This document shows positions 60,683-64,000 of a stretch of DNA of 64,000 bases, one piece after another. The notes under the pieces were generated by a model, which worked only from the letters and a program-made list of their open reading frames with translations, did no database searches and was not told the DNA's origin. Source of the stretch: Deltaproteobacteria bacterium (lineage in GTDB: Bacteria; Bdellovibrionota; FAC87; UBA2466); contig JACPWY010000024.1 in assembly GCA_016196825.1 (NCBI GenBank), positions 1 through 64,000 of the forward strand, in the 5' to 3' direction. A program made the position numbers and the translations under genes. Numbering within the stretch: the first letter of the stretch is position 1; each line of letters begins with the position of its first letter.

Positions 60683-61225
60683 ATGAGGAGACAAATCCAC
60701 TCATACTCAATGCACCTCATTCATTTCTGTCTTCGCGTTCTTCTCTACGACAAAACCTCCCAGGCGATCGCCTGGGCGCTTCTTCCCGGGTACGCGCTCG
60801 GAGTGTTCCCTCCCACTTCATTGCAGTGGTTTCTGGCGCTCTTCTCGATCGCGCTCTTTCGAGTCAACGTGCTCACCACAATCCTTTCCGCCCTCTTCTT
60901 CTTTATTTTGTCTCATTGGGCTGATGGATTTGCCGGAACCCTGGGAAATTACCTGCTCACCCAAAATGGCCTTTTCATGAAGATTTGGCCACGGCTCTAC
61001 CACGCACCCATTGTCCCCTTCACGCTTTTCAACCAGACCGTGGTGATGGGCTACCTTATTCTGACAGTAGCGATGATCCCGCTTTGCCTCTCGGCCACCT
61101 CGTTCCTCGACAGCTACTCGAGTGCCCTCGTCAGGTGGGCTTACAGCACAGATTTCTGGCAATCCTTCATTGCCTCACGTTTTTATCGTCGATTCAGCCA
61201 ATATCTGCGCTATGAAATTAAATAA
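60683..61225 (+). CDS. TIGR03546-like integral membrane protein
   Basis: A 180-residue protein with about four membrane helices (WALLPGYALGVFPPTSLQWF, ILSALFFFILSHWADGFAG, VVMGYLILTVAMIPLCLSAT). The sequence pattern fits TIGR03546, a small family found next to TIGR03545. The start at 60683 is uncertain; ATG 60710 is an alternative with a closer signal-like start. It overlaps the next gene by 14 bases. Function is unknown, but the linkage suggests one envelope complex. Confidence 0.72.
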   Translation: MRRQIHSYSMHLIHFCLRVLLYDKTSQAIAWALLPGYALGVFPPTSLQWFLALFSIALFRVNVLTTILSALFFFILSHWADGFAGTLGNYLLTQNGLFMKIWPRLYHAPIVPFTLFNQTVVMGYLILTVAMIPLCLSATSFLDSYSSALVRWAYSTDFWQSFIASRFYRRFSQYLRYEIK

Positions 61226-62993
61226 CGCTCTTCGGCCATACGCCTTAAAGGTGATCCTGGGGACCTTTGCCGCTTTGGTCCTCTACTATTTCACGCTCTT
61301 CGACGCCAATCTTCTGTGGCTCGTCGAAACGGTAGCCACCAAGGTGAACGGTGCCCGCATCGAGGCCCATGGTTTAAAGACCAGTCTCTGGAAAGGCAGC
61401 TTCCAGATTAATGGCCTTTCCATCGCCAATCCCTTCAATCCATCTGAGAATATCGTCCAGTTTGATCGCGTGAATGGTCGAATCTTGATCGCGCCGCTGT
61501 TTCGCCGCAAGCTCGTCGTCGATTCGGTTGACTTCATTGGTGCCCATTTTTTCGTTGAACGGCAGTCCTATGGCGGCCTGGTCGCAGAAAACGAAGACCC
61601 GAACAGTATCTTTGACCGAACAGCGCCCGGTTTCACCTCCCCCGTAATGGCCAATATCGCCCAGACACCGCTGCGCCTCCTCGGCCACCTCGAGACAAGC
61701 AGTGAGCTCAAAGGAAAGCTCAGCACCACCTCGAACCTTTCCACATATCGCCGCTTCGATGAACTCTCCCGCGACATCGCGGCGCTTACCAAACTCAAGG
61801 ACTCGGTCCTTTCCGACAGTGAGTCACACAAGAAACTAGCCGAGCTCAGCGGCCGACTCGAGAGACTAAAAGCCGGCCGCAGCCCTTCCTCCGTTTCCAG
61901 CGACAGCTGGGTTTCCCTTCACCGGGACGCGCTCTTGAGCGTAGCTCCGCTCAGCACCACCCTCGACCAGGTTCGTGGCCGCTTCAATCGCATCCGTGCG
62001 AGCCTCGACTCACTGGATCCCTTTATCCGTAAGGACGTAGCCCAACTCAAAAGCCAGATGCATCTGCCCAACCTCGACGGCGAAGATCTCTCCATCGATC
62101 TCTTCACGCCGTCGATCATGCACTACCTCGATCGCACCGCCTATTGGCTCGACGTCTCTCGCCGCCGCATGCCCGGTGGCACGCCGAAATTGGTCCGCCA
62201 AAACAAGGCCCGAGGAGCTGCGATTCATTTCGGCCATGATGGAGGCTGGCCGGCCATTCTTGTCCGACGAATCACTTTCGTCCCCTCCGACAATAACGCC
62301 TCCGACTCGATGAGTGGTGAGCTCACCAATCTGACATCCGATCCTTCGATCTTGCAAAGTCCACTCGCCATGTCGGTCGTGATCAATTCGCCGCACTCGG
62401 CGGTGAGTAATCTCAAACTCGATGTCAACATCGACCACCGCACGACCACCCCTCATGAAACCATTAATATCTCCGCCGACTCGATCCCCGTCCGTAGTTT
62501 CGGGCTCAACGAGAGTTACGATCTCAAGTTCCTTCTCGCCAGCGCCAGATTGCACGGGACTTCCACGCTCGACATCACTGGAGACTCTCTGTCGCTCGAA
62601 TGGGACTCGTCATTCGAGGAGGTGAAGTACAACATCAACTCCCGTTACCATCAGATCCAGAGCTCACTCGAAGATGCGGTTGGGCCAGTCACCAACTTTA
62701 ACCTGTCTGGCCGCGCCGAGGGCCCCTTCACAGAGATCCGCTTCACCATAAGAAGCGAGCTCGGCAAGTCTATCGCCGAAAAGATCCACCGCGACTTCAA
62801 GCACCAGATCTCAGCCTTCGACGAAACTCTGCGCAGCGAGCTTCTCGACAAGGTCGATCCGAAGCGCAAAAGCCTCCAATACGAGATAGACACGCTCGAG
62901 CAGGCAGTCACCGCCGACTTTCAAAGTCGGATCACCCTCCTCAAGGACATTGCCACCATAGCAATGGCCCGCGCCAAAAAGATCCGCTCTTAA
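61212..62993 (+). CDS. TIGR03545-like protein (AsmA-type, membrane anchored)
   Basis: Starting at ATG 61212, the 593-residue protein has one N-terminal membrane anchor (VILGTFAALVLYYFTLFD). It then has an AsmA-like opening: TSLWKGSFQINGLSIANPF and a following FDRVNGRILIAPLFRRKLVVDSVDF, as in proteins that bridge the two membranes. A helical middle (residues about 190-330) precedes a beta-rich second half. The C-terminus ends in a helix (DTLEQAVTADFQSRITLL). Pairing with TIGR03546 is typical. It may take part in lipid or LPS transport; this is inference from the AsmA relation. It ends 4 bases inside the oxidoreductase gene. Confidence 0.75.
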   Translation: MKLNNALRPYALKVILGTFAALVLYYFTLFDANLLWLVETVATKVNGARIEAHGLKTSLWKGSFQINGLSIANPFNPSENIVQFDRVNGRILIAPLFRRKLVVDSVDFIGAHFFVERQSYGGLVAENEDPNSIFDRTAPGFTSPVMANIAQTPLRLLGHLETSSELKGKLSTTSNLSTYRRFDELSRDIAALTKLKDSVLSDSESHKKLAELSGRLERLKAGRSPSSVSSDSWVSLHRDALLSVAPLSTTLDQVRGRFNRIRASLDSLDPFIRKDVAQLKSQMHLPNLDGEDLSIDLFTPSIMHYLDRTAYWLDVSRRRMPGGTPKLVRQNKARGAAIHFGHDGGWPAILVRRITFVPSDNNASDSMSGELTNLTSDPSILQSPLAMSVVINSPHSAVSNLKLDVNIDHRTTTPHETINISADSIPVRSFGLNESYDLKFLLASARLHGTSTLDITGDSLSLEWDSSFEEVKYNINSRYHQIQSSLEDAVGPVTNFNLSGRAEGPFTEIRFTIRSELGKSIAEKIHRDFKHQISAFDETLRSELLDKVDPKRKSLQYEIDTLEQAVTADFQSRITLLKDIATIAMARAKKIRS

Positions 62994-64000
62994 TTCCAGT
63001 GCCTTAAGACCTTGCGGGCTGCGATGAGCCCCGGTGAGCCCATCACACCGCCGCCCGGGTGAATCGCCGATCCACAGAGGTGAAGGTTCTTCACCGGCGT
63101 CGTCGAGTCCACAAAGCCCGGCATGGGGCGCATAAAGAAGAGCTGATCGAGTGTCATCTCCCCGTGGAAGATGTTTCCGCCCGTGAGCCCAAAGTCACGC
63201 TCCAGATCAACGGGCGTGAGAATCTGATAGTTCTCAATCGATTTCGTGAAACCCGGCGCATAGCTCTCAACCTCGCGGAAAATACTGTCCGCAAAGGCCT
63301 TCTTCGTTGTTGCGTCCCAAGGTCTCCGATCTTTGCGCTCATACGGGGCGTACTGCACAAACATCGACATGACATGTCTGCCCTTGGGCGCAAGCGTGTC
63401 GTCGACGGTCGACGGAATTGTCATCTCAATCACAGGCCGCTCAGACGGCATCCCATGCTTAGCGTCATCAAAAGCCTTTTCCATGTACTCCATCGACGGA
63501 GAGATGTGGATAGTGCCCCGCAAATGGGAACCATCACCATTCGGCATAGACGTGAACTTCGGCAGCTCCCCTAGCGCCAGATTCACCTTCACCACACCAC
63601 TTCGGTAACGGATTCGCTTCACATTCGTGACGAAGTCGCTTGAGAGGCTCTCCTCTCCAACCATCTTGAGGAATGTCACGTTGGGATCACAGCCACTCAA
63701 GATGCGCTTCCCAAAAAACTCTCTCCCGTCAGCAAGCTCAACGCCATAGGCCTCGTTGTTCTTGATCTTGATCCGCCGCACCTCAGCGCCCGTCATGACC
63801 TGACCGCCCTTCGACTGGACCGACTTGCTCAGAGACTGAGTGATCGTCCCCATGCCGCCACGGATATACCCCCACACACCGGGTCTTCCTTCAGTCTCCC
63901 CCATCACATGATGGAAGAGGACATACGCCGTGCCGGGCGAATAGGGCCCCGCCCAGGCGCCAATCACGCCATCCGATGCCATTCGCACCTTGATTGCCTC
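62990..64000 (-). CDS. Phytoene-desaturase-like FAD oxidoreductase, C-terminal part
   Basis: The frame runs beyond the right edge, so only the last 336 residues are visible and the N-terminal FAD motif lies outside. The visible part has ITQSLSKSVQSKGGQVMTGAE, the substrate-domain VVKVNLALGELPKF, FVQYAPYERKDRRPWD, and a C-terminal FAD-contact segment LHLCGSAIHPGGGVMGSPG. This matches COG1233-type carotenoid dehydrogenases and retinol-saturase relatives. Substrate unknown; carotenoid or other isoprenoid oxidation is likely. It ends convergent with the TIGR03545-like gene, overlapping by 4 bases. Confidence 0.85.
   Translation of the reverse strand, partial: EAIKVRMASDGVIGAWAGPYSPGTAYVLFHHVMGETEGRPGVWGYIRGGMGTITQSLSKSVQSKGGQVMTGAEVRRIKIKNNEAYGVELADGREFFGKRILSGCDPNVTFLKMVGEESLSSDFVTNVKRIRYRSGVVKVNLALGELPKFTSMPNGDGSHLRGTIHISPSMEYMEKAFDDAKHGMPSERPVIEMTIPSTVDDTLAPKGRHVMSMFVQYAPYERKDRRPWDATTKKAFADSIFREVESYAPGFTKSIENYQILTPVDLERDFGLTGGNIFHGEMTLDQLFFMRPMPGFVDSTTPVKNLHLCGSAIHPGGGVMGSPGLIAARKVLRHWN

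Noticed and set aside
1-64000. Prophage, transposon, CRISPR or tRNA-linked island
   Set aside because: No transposase, integrase, phage structural gene, cas gene, spacer array or tRNA was found.

Overview
The window looks like a chromosomal segment of a GC-rich (by eye, above 55 % G+C) Gram-negative bacterium. I place it tentatively in the Bdellovibrionota/Oligoflexia or a close relative. The reasons are a TIGR02147-type regulator paired with a secreted protein carrying a GNGGDV motif, many Sec-exported and lipoprotein genes of unknown function, LPS-core genes (Kdo transferase, heptosyltransferase), pilin-like and PilZ genes, and the TIGR03545/TIGR03546 pair. No rRNA, tRNA, CRISPR array, transposase or phage gene was seen. 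The 64 kb is mostly housekeeping and envelope genes; the accessory-looking DNA lies between genes.

Layout. 0-5.7 kb: small exported proteins, a methyltransferase, a CAP-domain protein and a glycosyltransferase. 5.7-9.1 kb: a complete riboflavin operon (ribD-ribE-ribBA-ribH). 9.1-12.1 kb (minus strand): a sigma-54 activator, an outer-membrane protein and an EamA transporter as one coupled unit, then rpmB. 12.2-14.6 kb: a YdcF-like protein, a beta-barrel porin and a small secreted protein. 14.7-18.7 kb (minus): argS-heptosyltransferase-waaA with overlapping genes. 18.9-26.7 kb (minus): a glutamate-synthase-like flavoprotein, a two-component system, two sugar-transfer membrane genes and a flavoprotein-like gene. 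26.8-33.7 kb: suhB, a GYF_2 protein, aldehyde dehydrogenase, tilS and ftsH. 33.7-35.8 kb: TIGR02147 regulator plus secreted partner. 36.1-40.9 kb: cdaA-cdaR-glmM-nnr-tsaE, a c-di-AMP and cell-wall precursor operon. 41-44.5 kb: Nudix, glycosyltransferase and methyltransferase-like genes. 44.6-53.4 kb (minus): a pilin/pseudopilin-like operon, then two surface lipoproteins. 53.7-64 kb: PilZ, a giant TPR protein, a cupredoxin lipoprotein, pgsA, the TIGR03546/03545 pair and a carotenoid-type oxidoreductase cut by the window edge.

The most striking feature is a family of four large (about 180-200 bp) dispersed hairpin elements at 1446-1647, 18691-18875, 58039-58240 and 60440-60618. Each has a long perfect outer stem of 16-24 bp whose sequence differs completely from copy to copy, a conserved inner core with two same-strand copies of GAGGACG (seen as CGTCCTC in two elements), and one of two apical hairpin types. 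In three of the four, the end of the element supplies or abuts the stop codon of a neighbouring gene. A second hairpin family (12974-13149, with a degenerate partial copy at 35945-35990) and a GGTACC direct-repeat/palindrome array (617-703) are also present. I do not recognise the first family; its pattern of conserved core and compensating stems is what a structured RNA, or a palindrome kept perfect by template switching, would show.
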